Of a stretch of 52,184 bases of DNA, positions 7,986 through 16,537 are shown in pieces. Origin of the DNA: Dokdonella_A sp049583635 (GTDB lineage Bacteria; Pseudomonadota; Gammaproteobacteria; Xanthomonadales; Rhodanobacteraceae); the NCBI GenBank assembly GCA_049583635.1, contig JBAUWF010000031.1, positions 1 to 52,184 on the forward strand, given 5' to 3'. The translations under genes were made by a program, and so were the position numbers. How positions within the stretch are numbered: position 1 is the first letter of the stretch; each line of letters starts with the position of its first letter. Below the pieces are notes generated by a model that saw only the letters and a list, made by a program, of their open reading frames with translations, was not told where the DNA came from and ran no database searches.

Positions 7986-8734
7986 TCGCCTCCGTTGCTT
8001 GCGTAAAGGATCGCGCGCGACGAGTTGATCACGAGACCGGGCTCGCTGATTGCGCGACCACTGCGCACTACGGCCGCGACGTCGGCGCCTTGGGCGCCGA
8101 CACCGGGTACCAGCAACGGCATCTCGCCGACGATGCGGCGCACCTCGGCAAGTTCCGCGGGCCAGGTCGCGCCGACCACCAGCATGCAGTTGCCGTTGCC
8201 GTTCCACTCGCGCGCGACGGTGTGCGCGACGTGCTGGTAGAGTTTGCGCCCGCCGACTTCCAGATCCTGCACATCGCGCGCGCCGCTATTGGATGTGCGG
8301 CACAGGATTACCACACCCTTGTCGGCGCGTGACAGAAATGGTTCGATTGCGTCGCGGCCCAGATACGGATTCGCGGTAACGGCATCGGCACCATAGCGAT
8401 CGAATGCCTCCGTTGCATAGTGCTGTGCAGTCGATCCGATGTCTCCGCGCTTGGCATCGAGTATTACCGGTATGCCCGGATACGCGGCATGGATATGCGC
8501 GATCAGTCGCTGCAGCGCGTCCTCGGCACCTACCGCGGAGAAATGCGCAATCTGAGGTTTGAACGCGCAAACCAGATCGGCCGTTGCATCGACGATGGCG
8601 CGGCAGAAGCTGAAAATGGAATCGCGCTCGCCGGACAGCGCAGCCGGAAATCGTGACGGCTCCGGATCGAGACCGACGCAGATGAGCGAGTCGTTGCGCT
8701 TCCATGCCGAGCGCAGATGATCCATGAACGTCAT
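7862..8734 (-). CDS. pyrF: Orotidine 5'-phosphate decarboxylase, type 2
   Basis: 290 residues. It decarboxylates OMP to UMP in pyrimidine synthesis. The sequence is of the longer subfamily-2 type rather than the E. coli type: ICVGLDPEPSRFP near the N-terminus, FCRAIVDATADLVCAFKPQIAHF, the catalytic charge network in VILDAKRGDIGSTAQHYA, ADAVTANPYLGRDAIEPFL, and LLVPGVGAQGADV. The ATG at 8734 (MTFMDHL) is chosen over the second ATG at 8725; both are possible. About 30 residues after the last recognisable helix (DEVRRC) form a low-complexity tail that lies wholly opposite the convergent doxX gene. Confidence 0.93.
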   Translation of the reverse strand: MTFMDHLRSAWKRNDSLICVGLDPEPSRFPAALSGERDSIFSFCRAIVDATADLVCAFKPQIAHFSAVGAEDALQRLIAHIHAAYPGIPVILDAKRGDIGSTAQHYATEAFDRYGADAVTANPYLGRDAIEPFLSRADKGVVILCRTSNSGARDVQDLEVGGRKLYQHVAHTVAREWNGNGNCMLVVGATWPAELAEVRRIVGEMPLLVPGVGAQGADVAAVVRSGRAISEPGLVINSSRAILYASNGGDYADSARAAALSLRDEVRRCSNASTDKAPGPATASQVKIAK

Positions 8735-8837
8735 CGGAGAATCTCGGTGCACGGGATGCAGTGGAGCGTGAGCAGTGAGTGGCGAGCAGTCAAGCTTGCT
8801 GCATCGTCGCGGGAGCCACTGATCGCACGCCGGTCCA

Positions 8838-10499
8838 TCAGGCAAGTTTCTTGTAGCGCAACCGATGGGGCTGCATTGCCTCGTCGCCCAGGCGGCGTCG
8901 CTTGTCCTGCTCGTACTCCCTGTAGTTGCCGGGAAAGAACTCGGCATGCGAGTCTCCCTCGAACGCGAGGATATGCGTCGCAATGCGATCGAGAAACCAG
9001 CGATCGTGCGAGATCACGAACACGTTGCCCGGAAACTCGAGCAGTGCATCCTCGAGAGCACGCAACGTCTCGATATCGAGGTCGTTGGATGGCTCGTCGA
9101 GCAGCAATACGTTGCCGCCCTTGAGCAGCGTCTTGGCCAGATGCAGACGCCCGCGCTCGCCGCCCGATAATGTACCGACCAGCTTCTGCTGATCCTGGCC
9201 CTTGAAATTGAAGCGCCCGAGATAAGCGCGCGACTGGATTTCGATACCATTGATATCGAGGATATCGGCACCGCCCGAGACTTCCTGAAATACGTTGTGA
9301 TTACCTTCCAGTTTCTCGCGACTTTGATCGACATAGGCGATGTTGACGGTCTGTCCAATGACGATCTCGCCGGAGTCCGGTTTCTCCTGCCCGGTGATCA
9401 TCTTGAACAATGTCGATTTGCCGGCGCCGTTCGGTCCGATGATGCCGACGATCGCGCCGGGTGGGATGACCATGTTCAGATCGTCGATCAGCAGCCGCTC
9501 GCCGAATGACTTGGTCACGCCCTTCAATTCGATCACCTGACTGCCGAGGCGTTCACCGGGCGGGATGAATATCTCGTTGGTTTCGTTGCGCTTCTGGTAG
9601 TCGACTGCCTGCAGTTCCTCAATGCGGGCGAGACGTGCCTTGCCCTTGCTGCGGCCACCCTTGGCGTTGCTGCGCGCCCATTCGAGTTCGCGCTGGATTG
9701 CCTTCTGGCGCGCCTTCTCACTCGACTCTTCCCGCTTGAGGCGCTCGCCTTTCTGTTCCAGCCAGGATGAGTAGTTGCCTTTCCACGGGATGCCGTGGCC
9801 GCGGTCGAGTTCCAGAATCCACTCGGCCGCGTTGTCCAGAAAGTAGCGATCATGGGTAACCGCTACAACGGTTCCCGAGAAGCTCTGCAGGAAATGCTCC
9901 AGCCATTCGACCGATTCGGCATCCAGATGATTGGTCGGCTCGTCCAGCAGCAGCATGTCGGGTTTGGACAACAGCAGTCGGCACAGCGCGATGCGTCGTT
10001 TCTCGCCGCCTGAAAGGGTGCCGACGATTGCATCCCACGGCGGCAGACGTAGCGCGTCGGCGGCAATCTCGAGCTGGCGTTCGAGCGCGTGCGCGTCGTT
10101 CGCAGCCAGCAGGTTTTCCAGACGCTGCTGTTCGGCCGCAAGCTTGTCGAAATCGGCGCCTTCCTCGGCATAGGCGGCGTAGACCTCATCGAGTCGCTGC
10201 TGTGCGCCGATGATCTCTGCGACGCCTTCCTCGACCACCTCGCGCACGGTTTTTGCCGGATCAACTGCGGGTTCCTGTTCGAGATATCCGACCTTGATGT
10301 CGGGCGCCGGACGCGCCTCGCCGATGAACTCGGTATCGATGCCGGCCATGATGCGCAAAACCGTGGACTTGCCCGCGCCGTTCAAGCCGAGCAAGCCGAT
10401 TTTGGCCCCCGGAAAGAACGACAGCGAGATATCCTTGATAATCTGGCGCTTTGGGGGGACGACCTTGCTGACCCCGTTCATGGTGTAGATGAACTGCAT
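8838..10499 (-). CDS. ettA: Energy-dependent translational throttle protein, ABC-F ATPase
   Basis: 553 residues, close to the E. coli EttA length. Two ABC modules: Walker A GLNGAGKST (38-46) and signature LSGGEKRR (162-169) with LLLDEPTNHLD, then a second GPNGAGKST, LSGGERGRLHLA and LLLDEPSNDLD. Between signature and Walker A of module 1 lies an arm insertion (about 95-140), and a charged inter-domain linker (GERLKREESSEKARQKAIQ) joins the modules; both are ABC-F features for ribosome E-site binding. There are no membrane segments. EttA gates the first elongation step by ADP/ATP ratio. The start ATG follows GGAGAC. The 5' neighbour glyA is divergent; pyrF follows after about 100 bases. Confidence 0.95.
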   Translation of the reverse strand: MQFIYTMNGVSKVVPPKRQIIKDISLSFFPGAKIGLLGLNGAGKSTVLRIMAGIDTEFIGEARPAPDIKVGYLEQEPAVDPAKTVREVVEEGVAEIIGAQQRLDEVYAAYAEEGADFDKLAAEQQRLENLLAANDAHALERQLEIAADALRLPPWDAIVGTLSGGEKRRIALCRLLLSKPDMLLLDEPTNHLDAESVEWLEHFLQSFSGTVVAVTHDRYFLDNAAEWILELDRGHGIPWKGNYSSWLEQKGERLKREESSEKARQKAIQRELEWARSNAKGGRSKGKARLARIEELQAVDYQKRNETNEIFIPPGERLGSQVIELKGVTKSFGERLLIDDLNMVIPPGAIVGIIGPNGAGKSTLFKMITGQEKPDSGEIVIGQTVNIAYVDQSREKLEGNHNVFQEVSGGADILDINGIEIQSRAYLGRFNFKGQDQQKLVGTLSGGERGRLHLAKTLLKGGNVLLLDEPSNDLDIETLRALEDALLEFPGNVFVISHDRWFLDRIATHILAFEGDSHAEFFPGNYREYEQDKRRRLGDEAMQPHRLRYKKLA

Positions 10500-10709
10500 T
10501 CAAGTCTCCGGATGGACGTCGCGCGCCGCGCCGGTCGACCAGCGTCAACCGACGATAACGTGAGTTAGCCGCCCATTATCCCCCATGCGTGATGTGGCTG
10601 CCATGTGCAGCAACGTCAAGGCCGCAACACGGCCCGCCGCGGATGACGAAAGGCGGCCCGCGAGCCTGTAACATGACAGGTTGCGTCCTCGTCACAGGTT
10701 GATTCGCCC
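10500..10709. other. Divergent ettA-glyA intergenic region
   Basis: About 210 bases that must carry promoters for both directions. CCTGT at 10665-10669 and ACAGG at 10676-10680 form a small inverted repeat 30-45 bases before glyA; TAACAT (10669-10674) inside it is a possible -10, but no matching -35 is evident. Whether this is a PurR- or MetR-type operator cannot be told from the sequence. Confidence 0.3.
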
Positions 10710-11963
10710 ATGTTTGCCAGCGACATGCGTATTGAGGGATTCGATCCGGAACTCGCCAACGCGATAGCGGCCGAGCGCAAGCGCCAGGAGGATCACGTCG
10801 AGTTGATTGCGTCGGAAAACTATGCGAGTCCGCGTGTGCTCGAGGCGCAAGGTTCGGTGCTGACCAACAAGTATGCCGAGGGTTATCCGGGCAAACGCTA
10901 TTACGGCGGTTGCGAATACGTCGATGTGGCCGAAAGACTCGCGATAGAGCGCCTGAAGAAGTTGTTCGACTGCGATTACGCCAATGTGCAGCCGCATTCC
11001 GGATCGCAGGCCAACCAGGCGGTGTACTTCGCGCTGCTCAAGCCCGGCGATGCCATCCTCGGCATGTCGCTCGCGCACGGCGGTCATTTGACCCACGGTG
11101 CCAAGCCCAATCTGTCCGGCAAGATCTTCAACGCCGTGCAATACGGCGTCGATGACAACGGACTGATCGACTACGATGAAGTCGAGCGCCTAGCGCTCGA
11201 ACATCAGCCGAAGATGGTGGTCGCGGGTTTCAGCGCCTACTCGCAAGTGGTCGACTGGGCGCGTTTTCGTGCGATCGCCGACCGTATCGGCGCATACCTG
11301 TTCGTCGATATGGCGCATGTGGCCGGCTTGATTGCGACCGGTGTCTATCCGAGTCCGCTGCCACACGCGCATGTGGTCACCTCGACTACGCACAAGACGT
11401 TACGTGGCCCGCGCGGCGGCTTGATCGTCGCCAAAAGTGCCGGCGAGGAAGTCGAAAAGAAACTGCAATCGATCGTCTTTCCGGGTATCCAGGGTGGTCC
11501 GCTGATGCACGTGATCGCGGCCAAGGCGGTCGCGTTCAAGGAAGCACTGGAGCCGGCGTTCGTCGATTACCAGCGACAGGTTGTAAAAAACGCCAAGGCA
11601 ATGGCCGGCACATTCATGTCTCGCGGTTACAAGGTCGTTTCGGGCGGCACCGAAAATCATTTGTTTCTGATCGATCTGATCGATCGCGACATCACTGGCA
11701 AGGACGCCGAAGCAGCGCTTGGCAAGGCCAATATCACGGTCAACAAGAATGCAGTACCGAACGACCCGCGCTCGCCGTTCGTGACTTCGGGACTGCGACT
11801 CGGCACGCCGGCGGTGACAACGCGTGGTTACCGGGAACCCGATTGCGTGGATCTTGCCAACTGGATCTGCGATGTGCTCGACACGCCAACCGACGCCAAG
11901 GTCATCGAGCAGGTGCGCGCAAAGGTCACCGCGCAGTGCAAGGCATTTGCGGTTTATGGCTGA
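10710..11963 (+). CDS. glyA: Serine hydroxymethyltransferase
   Basis: 417 residues, as in E. coli. A PLP enzyme interconverting serine and glycine with tetrahydrofolate, the main source of one-carbon units. Visible landmarks: ELIASENYASPRVLEAQGS, the tetrahydrofolate/active-site loop NKYAEGYPGKRYYGGCEYVD, GSQANQAVYFALL, and the Schiff-base lysine K229 in TSTTHKTLRGPRGG. It is the first gene of a run glyA-nrdR-ribD-ribE-ribBA-ribH-nusB-thiL-pgpA; nrdR follows after 15 bases, so co-transcription is likely. An in-frame ATG six codons later (MRIEGFD) is an alternative start. Confidence 0.97.
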   Translation: MFASDMRIEGFDPELANAIAAERKRQEDHVELIASENYASPRVLEAQGSVLTNKYAEGYPGKRYYGGCEYVDVAERLAIERLKKLFDCDYANVQPHSGSQANQAVYFALLKPGDAILGMSLAHGGHLTHGAKPNLSGKIFNAVQYGVDDNGLIDYDEVERLALEHQPKMVVAGFSAYSQVVDWARFRAIADRIGAYLFVDMAHVAGLIATGVYPSPLPHAHVVTSTTHKTLRGPRGGLIVAKSAGEEVEKKLQSIVFPGIQGGPLMHVIAAKAVAFKEALEPAFVDYQRQVVKNAKAMAGTFMSRGYKVVSGGTENHLFLIDLIDRDITGKDAEAALGKANITVNKNAVPNDPRSPFVTSGLRLGTPAVTTRGYREPDCVDLANWICDVLDTPTDAKVIEQVRAKVTAQCKAFAVYG

Positions 11964-11978
11964 GAAGGTGGAACTCTG

Positions 11979-12494
11979 ATGCACTGCCCCTTCTGCCAGC
12001 ATCAGGACACGCGCGTCGTAGATTCGCGCCTGACCGAGGATGGCGACAGCGTACGCCGCCGGCGCGAATGTCCTGCCTGCAGCGGACGTTTCAACACGTT
12101 CGAAACTGCCGAGATCAAGCTGCCCTCGATCGTCAAGGGCGACGGGCGGCGCGAGTCCTTCGACGAGGCCAAGCTTCGCATCGGTTTCGAACGCGCGCTG
12201 CAGAAACGACCGGTCAGCGGAGAGCAGATCGACGCGGCGCTGCGTGCGGTCATGCATGCACTCAGGATCAGCGGCGAGCGCGAGCTGCCATCGCTGCGGG
12301 TAGGTGAGCTGGTCATGACGGAACTGAAGCGGCTGGATCAGGTCGCCTATGTGCGTTTTGCGTCAGTATACCGGCGCTTCGAGGATGTACAGGCGTTCCG
12401 CGAGGAGATCGAAAACCTCGAGCGCGATCTTCCAGTCGCCGAAGGCTTGCAGCTGCCGTTGCTTGACGAGAAATCGGGTCGCCGAGAAGGATGA
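11979..12494 (+). CDS. nrdR: Ribonucleotide reductase repressor NrdR
   Basis: 171 residues. An N-terminal zinc ribbon with C3, C6, C31 and C34 (MHCPFC and ECPACSGRF) is followed by an ATP-cone domain from about residue 49 (VKGDGRRESFDEAKL to the YVRFASVYRRFED segment). NrdR senses ATP/dATP and represses nrd operons by binding NrdR boxes. The order glyA-nrdR-ribD is widespread in gammaproteobacteria. The ATG at 11979 has GGTGGA upstream (GAGAAGGTGGAACTCTG). The short tail after the ATP cone is variable and unremarkable. Confidence 0.97.
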   Translation: MHCPFCQHQDTRVVDSRLTEDGDSVRRRRECPACSGRFNTFETAEIKLPSIVKGDGRRESFDEAKLRIGFERALQKRPVSGEQIDAALRAVMHALRISGERELPSLRVGELVMTELKRLDQVAYVRFASVYRRFEDVQAFREEIENLERDLPVAEGLQLPLLDEKSGRREG

Positions 12495-12525
12495 ACCTGG
12501 CCTTGCATGGTGCACAAAGAGCCCG

Positions 12526-13632
12526 ATGACAGCGTTCGACGCGATCGATCATATGCACATGGCGCAGGCGCTGCGGCTGGCCGAACGGGGACTCTACACG
12601 ACGCAGCCGAACCCGCGTGTCGGCTGTGTGATTGCGCGCGGAGAACACGTTGTCGGCAGCGGCTGGCACCGGCGCCCGGGCGAACCGCATGCCGAAGTGT
12701 TTGCGCTACGCGAGGCCGGCGAGCGCTCGCGCGACGCAACGGCCTACGTCACGCTCGAACCGTGCGCGCATCACGGGCGAACGCCGCCGTGTGCCGACGC
12801 GATGCTGGCGGCGGGGCTTGCGCGCGTTGTAGTCGCCTGCGAGGATCCGTTTCCGGAGGTAGCCGGCCGCGGCATTGCCTTGTTGCGCGCCGGTGGCGTC
12901 AGCATTGCGGTCGGTCTGCTGCGCGATGCCGCGCGCGAACTCAACCGCGGCTTCTTCAGTCGCATCGAGCGTGCACGGCCATGGGTCCGCCTCAAGCTGG
13001 CCACGAGCCTCGATGGCCGCAGTGCGCTCGCCAACGGCGAGTCGAAATGGATCACCGGCGAGGCTGCACGCGCGGACGCGCAACATTGGCGCGCACGTTC
13101 GTCGGCGATCCTGACCGGCAGCGGCACCGCGCGGAACGACAATCCGCATCTGACCGTGCGTTTCGAAAATGTCGAGTTTCGGCCACCACTGCGCGTGCTT
13201 TTCGACACCCGACTGGACGCGTTGCACGCCGATGCAAATCTGCTGGATGGATCCGCGCCGACGCTGATATTCCACGCAAACAGTGCGAGCCCCGGGCACG
13301 CCGGGTACGCGCAAGCCGAACGCGCAGGTGCTGCGCTGTGCAACGGGCGCATCGCTCTCGTCCCGGCAATGCAGGCGCTGGTCGCGCGTGGCATAAACGA
13401 ATTGCAGGTCGAGGCGGGGCCGGCGTTGTGTGGCGCATTGTTCGATGCGGGGCTGGTCGACGAGTTGTTGTGGTACGTCGCGCCGCTTCTGTTGGGCGAC
13501 ACGGCGCAGCCTGCCATGATGCTGCACCCACTGCCCGACATGGCGACGCGCCGACCGTTGACCCTGATTGAGCAGCGCCAGGTCGGCGCCGATTTGCGTC
13601 TGCTGTTGCGACCGACGCAAGGCACCGCGTGA
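12526..13632 (+). CDS. ribD: Bifunctional pyrimidine deaminase/reductase of riboflavin synthesis
   Basis: 368 residues, typical for RibD. The N-terminal deaminase domain has the zinc site H55-A-E57, C80 and C89 (PHAEV; EPCAHHGRTPPC). The C-terminal reductase domain starts near 150 (PWVRLKLATSLDGRSAL) with ITGEAARADAQHWRARSSAILTGSGTARNDNPHLTVR and ends with a LQVEAGPAL segment. It deaminates and then reduces the pyrimidine intermediate formed from GTP. The ATG at 12526 is preceded by AAAGAG; in-frame sequence further upstream is a shadow of nrdR. The gap to nrdR is 31 bases. Confidence 0.95.
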   Translation: MTAFDAIDHMHMAQALRLAERGLYTTQPNPRVGCVIARGEHVVGSGWHRRPGEPHAEVFALREAGERSRDATAYVTLEPCAHHGRTPPCADAMLAAGLARVVVACEDPFPEVAGRGIALLRAGGVSIAVGLLRDAARELNRGFFSRIERARPWVRLKLATSLDGRSALANGESKWITGEAARADAQHWRARSSAILTGSGTARNDNPHLTVRFENVEFRPPLRVLFDTRLDALHADANLLDGSAPTLIFHANSASPGHAGYAQAERAGAALCNGRIALVPAMQALVARGINELQVEAGPALCGALFDAGLVDELLWYVAPLLLGDTAQPAMMLHPLPDMATRRPLTLIEQRQVGADLRLLLRPTQGTA

Positions 13633-13712
13633 CCGCATCGGGAAAGCAGGCGAAACGGCGTGCAGTTCTGTCAGAATCATTTTTCTGGTTCAGATGTTCA
13701 GTGGAGAAACCC

Positions 13713-14345
13713 TTGTTCAGCGGAATCATTCAGACGATCGGGCGTATCGCGCATGTGGAGAGATGCGGCGAGGACATGCGACTGGCGATCGAGGCGCCCG
13801 AGTTCGGGCTGGCCGATCTGCAGATTGGCGACAGTATTGCCGTCTCCGGAGTCTGCTTGACGCTGTTGGCGCACACAGACTCCCAATTCACAATCGATGT
13901 ATCCGCGGAAACCCTCAAGTGCACGACGCTCGGATCGAGCAAGAACGGTGATCCTGTCAATCTGGAAAAGGCACTGCGCCTGACTGACCGGCTCGGCGGT
14001 CATCTGGTCAGCGGCCACGTGGACGGCGTCGGTCGCGTGTTATCGATTCAGGACGATGGCCGCTCGCAGCGCTGGTCGTTCGCGGCACCGATTGATCTGA
14101 TCCGTTATATCGCCGTGAAGGGTTCGATCTGCGTCGACGGCGTCAGCCTGACGGTCAACGCGGTTGAGGCAAACTGCTTCGGGGTCAACCTGATTCCACA
14201 CACGCAGACGTCGACCACGTTTGGTGTGCGCAGGCCCGGCGATATGGTCAATCTCGAGATCGATCTCGTCGCGCGTTACGTCGAGCGCTTGCATACCGCG
14301 CAGCAAGACCGCGTGTTCGAGTCTTCTGGTTTGCGGACCGTCTAG
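13713..14345 (+). CDS. ribE: Riboflavin synthase, alpha subunit
   Basis: 210 residues. The family begins MFTGII; here TTG at 13713 gives an N-terminus FSGIIQTIGRI, with GGAG at 13703-13706, so TTG is chosen over longer in-frame options reaching back to 13629. Two tandem lumazine-binding barrels are visible: IGDSIAVSGVCLTL with VSAETLKCTTLG in the first, and VKGSICVDGVSLTVNAV with LIPHTQTSTTFG in the second, and HLVSGHVDGVG between. It dismutates two lumazine molecules to riboflavin. An 80-base gap separates it from ribD; no FMN riboswitch is seen there. Confidence 0.93.
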   Translation: MFSGIIQTIGRIAHVERCGEDMRLAIEAPEFGLADLQIGDSIAVSGVCLTLLAHTDSQFTIDVSAETLKCTTLGSSKNGDPVNLEKALRLTDRLGGHLVSGHVDGVGRVLSIQDDGRSQRWSFAAPIDLIRYIAVKGSICVDGVSLTVNAVEANCFGVNLIPHTQTSTTFGVRRPGDMVNLEIDLVARYVERLHTAQQDRVFESSGLRTV

Positions 14346-14369
14346 AGCATCCCGATAGAGCATCCCCAC

Positions 14370-15467
14370 ATGGCGTTCAGCACCATTCCCGAAATCCTAG
14401 ACGAACTGCGCGCAGGACGCATGGTCGTTGTCCTCGATGACGAGGACCGCGAGAACGAAGGCGATCTGATCATGGCCGCGGAAAAGGTGCGGCCCGAAGA
14501 CATCAATTTCATGGCGCGCGAGGCGCGTGGCCTGATCTGCCTTGCATTGACCGGCGAACGTTGCCGCCAACTCGATCTCGGCCCGATGGTGCACGCCAAC
14601 AATTCGCCGTTCCACACCAATTTCACGGTGTCGATCGAGGCAGCCGAAGGCGTGACGACCGGAATCTCGGCGCAGGACCGTGCCCACACAGTACGTACTG
14701 CCGTCAAGAGCGGCGCGAAGCCGACCGACTTGACCCAGCCAGGCCATGTATTTCCGCTGATGGCCGAGGCGGGCGGTGTGTTGGTGCGCGCCGGCCACAC
14801 CGAGGCGGCGGCCGATCTGTCCGGACTTGCCGGGTTCGAGCCGGCCGGCGTGCTGGTCGAGGTTCTGAAAGAGGACGGCAGCATGGCGCGCCGCCCCGAG
14901 CTCGAGGTTTTTGCGGCGAAGCACGCCCTGAAAATCGGCACGATTGCCGATCTGATCCGCTATCGGCTGTCCAACGAGAAGACCGTCACGCGCGTGCATG
15001 ACGAGGAAGTCGTTACGGAATTCGGTGCGTTTCATCTGGTCGCGTTTCGCGATACCTTGCACGGCGGCGTGCATTTCGCACTGGTGCATGGGCGCATCGA
15101 CGATGGCGCGGCGGTGCTGACACGTGTGCATGTGCAGAACACGCTGTCCGATGTGCTGCATCTCGAACGTGAGGATCTCGGTCTGACCATTACTGCGGCG
15201 TTGCGTCGCATTGCGGCGGAGAAACGTGGCGTGGTGGTCGTATTGTCGAGCGATGAATCCTCCGATGCGCTATTGGCGCGGCTGACGCGCACTGCGCGCC
15301 CGCCCGAGCGTTCGGTCGCGCAGCAGGAATGGCGGCAACTCGGCGTCGGCGCGCAGATACTGGCCGATCTCGGCGTCCGCAAGCTGCGCGTACTCGGTAC
15401 CCCACGGCGTCTGGTTGCGCTCGGCGGTTTCGGCCTTGAAGTGGTCGAACAGATCGATCAGGGTTGA
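14370..15467 (+). CDS. ribBA: RibBA-type protein: active-looking DHBP synthase fused to a degenerate GTP cyclohydrolase II domain
   Basis: 365 residues. The N-terminal DHBP synthase domain (about 1-205) is intact: DDEDRENEGDLI (23-34), the SIEAAEGVTTGISAQDRA loop, and PGHVFPLMAEAGGVLVRAGHTEAA. It makes 3,4-dihydroxy-2-butanone 4-phosphate from ribulose 5-phosphate. The C-terminal part aligns with GTP cyclohydrolase II, but at RVHVQNTLSDVLHLEREDLG (252-271) the three zinc cysteines of RIHSEC...RCDCG are N257, E268 and L270. The cyclohydrolase activity is therefore predicted lost, as known for similar fusion proteins in other proteobacteria. A stand-alone RibA should exist elsewhere. Confidence 0.92.
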   Translation: MAFSTIPEILDELRAGRMVVVLDDEDRENEGDLIMAAEKVRPEDINFMAREARGLICLALTGERCRQLDLGPMVHANNSPFHTNFTVSIEAAEGVTTGISAQDRAHTVRTAVKSGAKPTDLTQPGHVFPLMAEAGGVLVRAGHTEAAADLSGLAGFEPAGVLVEVLKEDGSMARRPELEVFAAKHALKIGTIADLIRYRLSNEKTVTRVHDEEVVTEFGAFHLVAFRDTLHGGVHFALVHGRIDDGAAVLTRVHVQNTLSDVLHLEREDLGLTITAALRRIAAEKRGVVVVLSSDESSDALLARLTRTARPPERSVAQQEWRQLGVGAQILADLGVRKLRVLGTPRRLVALGGFGLEVVEQIDQG

Positions 15468-15590
15468 GGCAGCACCCGCGAACGGCCTCGCCGCTGTGTC
15501 AGGAAATCGCGCCGATGGCGCGAGCCGCTGGATCCTGCGGCCCACAATGCCTGCGTGCTATCGTCGCGCGTAGGCTGGCTGGAATGATTC
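15468..15590. other. Gap between ribBA and ribH
   Basis: 123 bases without a gene. TCGCGCC-GAT-GGCGCGA at about 15506-15522 is a 7-bp stem with a three-base loop. It has no T run after it. It may be a processing or attenuation hairpin, but nothing further is recognisable. Confidence 0.3.
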
Positions 15591-16052
15591 ATGAATATCA
15601 TCGAAGGCGATCGTTCGACACCGCGAGGCCGATTCGCGCTGATCGCCGCGCGTTTCAACGATTTCATTGTCGAGCATCTGGTTGCTTCCGCGCGCGACAC
15701 GTTGACACAGCATGGCGTTGCATCGGCCGACCTTGATCTGATTCGCGTGCCTGGAGCGTTCGAGATACCGCAAGCGGCCGATCGTGCGGCGGCGTCGGGT
15801 CGCTATGCTGCCATCATCGGGCTCGGCTGCGTAATCCGCGGCGCGACGCCGCATTTCGAATTCGTGGCGGACGCCGCGGCGTCCGGTCTGGCCCGTGTGG
15901 CGCATGTGCGCGGCATACCGGTCGTGTTTGGCGTGCTGACCACGGATGACGTCGATCAAGCGCTGGAACGCTGCGGCGGCAAGGGCGGCAACAAGGGTGT
16001 CGACGCCGCGCTCGCCGCGATCGAGATGGTCAACCTGTGGACGCGCATGTGA
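15591..16052 (+). CDS. ribH: 6,7-dimethyl-8-ribityllumazine synthase
   Basis: 153 residues. It condenses the ribityl pyrimidine with the DHBP synthase product to form lumazine. Motifs: ARFNDFIVEHL (substrate contact), RVPGAFEIP, LGCVIRGATPHFEFV with the catalytic histidine H88, and VFGVLTTDDVDQALER. The usual GTKAGNKG near the phosphate site reads GGKGGNKG, a conservative variant. The ATG at 15591 is the only reasonable start. The stop codon overlaps the nusB GTG as GTGA. Confidence 0.96.
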   Translation: MNIIEGDRSTPRGRFALIAARFNDFIVEHLVASARDTLTQHGVASADLDLIRVPGAFEIPQAADRAAASGRYAAIIGLGCVIRGATPHFEFVADAAASGLARVAHVRGIPVVFGVLTTDDVDQALERCGGKGGNKGVDAALAAIEMVNLWTRM

Positions 16053-16504
16053 ACGCCACGGCGCACGCGCAGGGTGTCGATCCGGCGGCGCGCGCGCGCG
16101 CGCGCCGCCGTGCGCTGCAGGCGGTGTACGCCTGGCAGATGTCCGGCAACTCCATGATCTCGGTGATCGAGCAGTTTCGTCACGAACAGGACATGCAGAT
16201 TGCCGATCTCGATTACTTTGAGGATCTGCTGCGTGGTGTCGAGTGTCACCTCGATGAACTCGATTCCGGCATCGCGCCGCTGATCGATCGCGAAGTCGGC
16301 GAAGTCGATCCGATCGAACGCGCGGTTCTGCGTCTGGCCGCCTACGAGCTCAAGCGGCGCATCGACGTACCGTATCGCGTGGTGATCAACGAGGCGGTGG
16401 AGGTGACCAAGCGCTTCGGCTCGGAGCAGGGACATACGTTCGTCAACGGTGTGCTGGACAAGCTGGCCGCCGCGTGGCGTGCCGCGGAATACCGTGCGCG
16501 CTGA
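16049..16504 (+). CDS. nusB: Transcription antitermination factor NusB
   Basis: 151 residues from GTG 16049 (GTGA overlap with ribH); a GTG at 16037 in the same frame would add four residues. All-helical family, with RRRALQAVYAWQMSG at the first helix, LLRGVECHLDELDSGIAPLI, DPIERAVLRLAAYEL and VPYRVVINEAVEVTKRFGSEQGHTFVNGVLDKLA. NusB with S10 (NusE) binds boxA RNA for rRNA antitermination. Its arginine/alanine-rich start is encoded by an extreme CG dinucleotide tract (16083-16110), reported separately. ribH-nusB adjacency is conserved in many bacteria. Confidence 0.95.
   Translation: MNATAHAQGVDPAARARARRRALQAVYAWQMSGNSMISVIEQFRHEQDMQIADLDYFEDLLRGVECHLDELDSGIAPLIDREVGEVDPIERAVLRLAAYELKRRIDVPYRVVINEAVEVTKRFGSEQGHTFVNGVLDKLAAAWRAAEYRAR
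16083..16110. repeat. 28-bp perfect palindrome with a (CG)8 core inside nusB
   Basis: CGGCGG, then eight CG dinucleotides (16089-16104), then CCGCCG. The whole is its own reverse complement. It encodes the alternating Ala-Arg run at the NusB N-terminus. Alternating CG tracts can adopt Z-DNA and are prone to 2-bp slippage, which would shift the nusB frame. Confidence 0.8.
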
Positions 16505-16537
16505 GACGGCTTGGCAGGGGCGGACAGGTGGATCCCC

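Noticed and set aside
13633..13712. FMN riboswitch before ribE
   Set aside because: The gap is only 80 bases and lacks the conserved RFN-element blocks; none was seen elsewhere in the rib operon.
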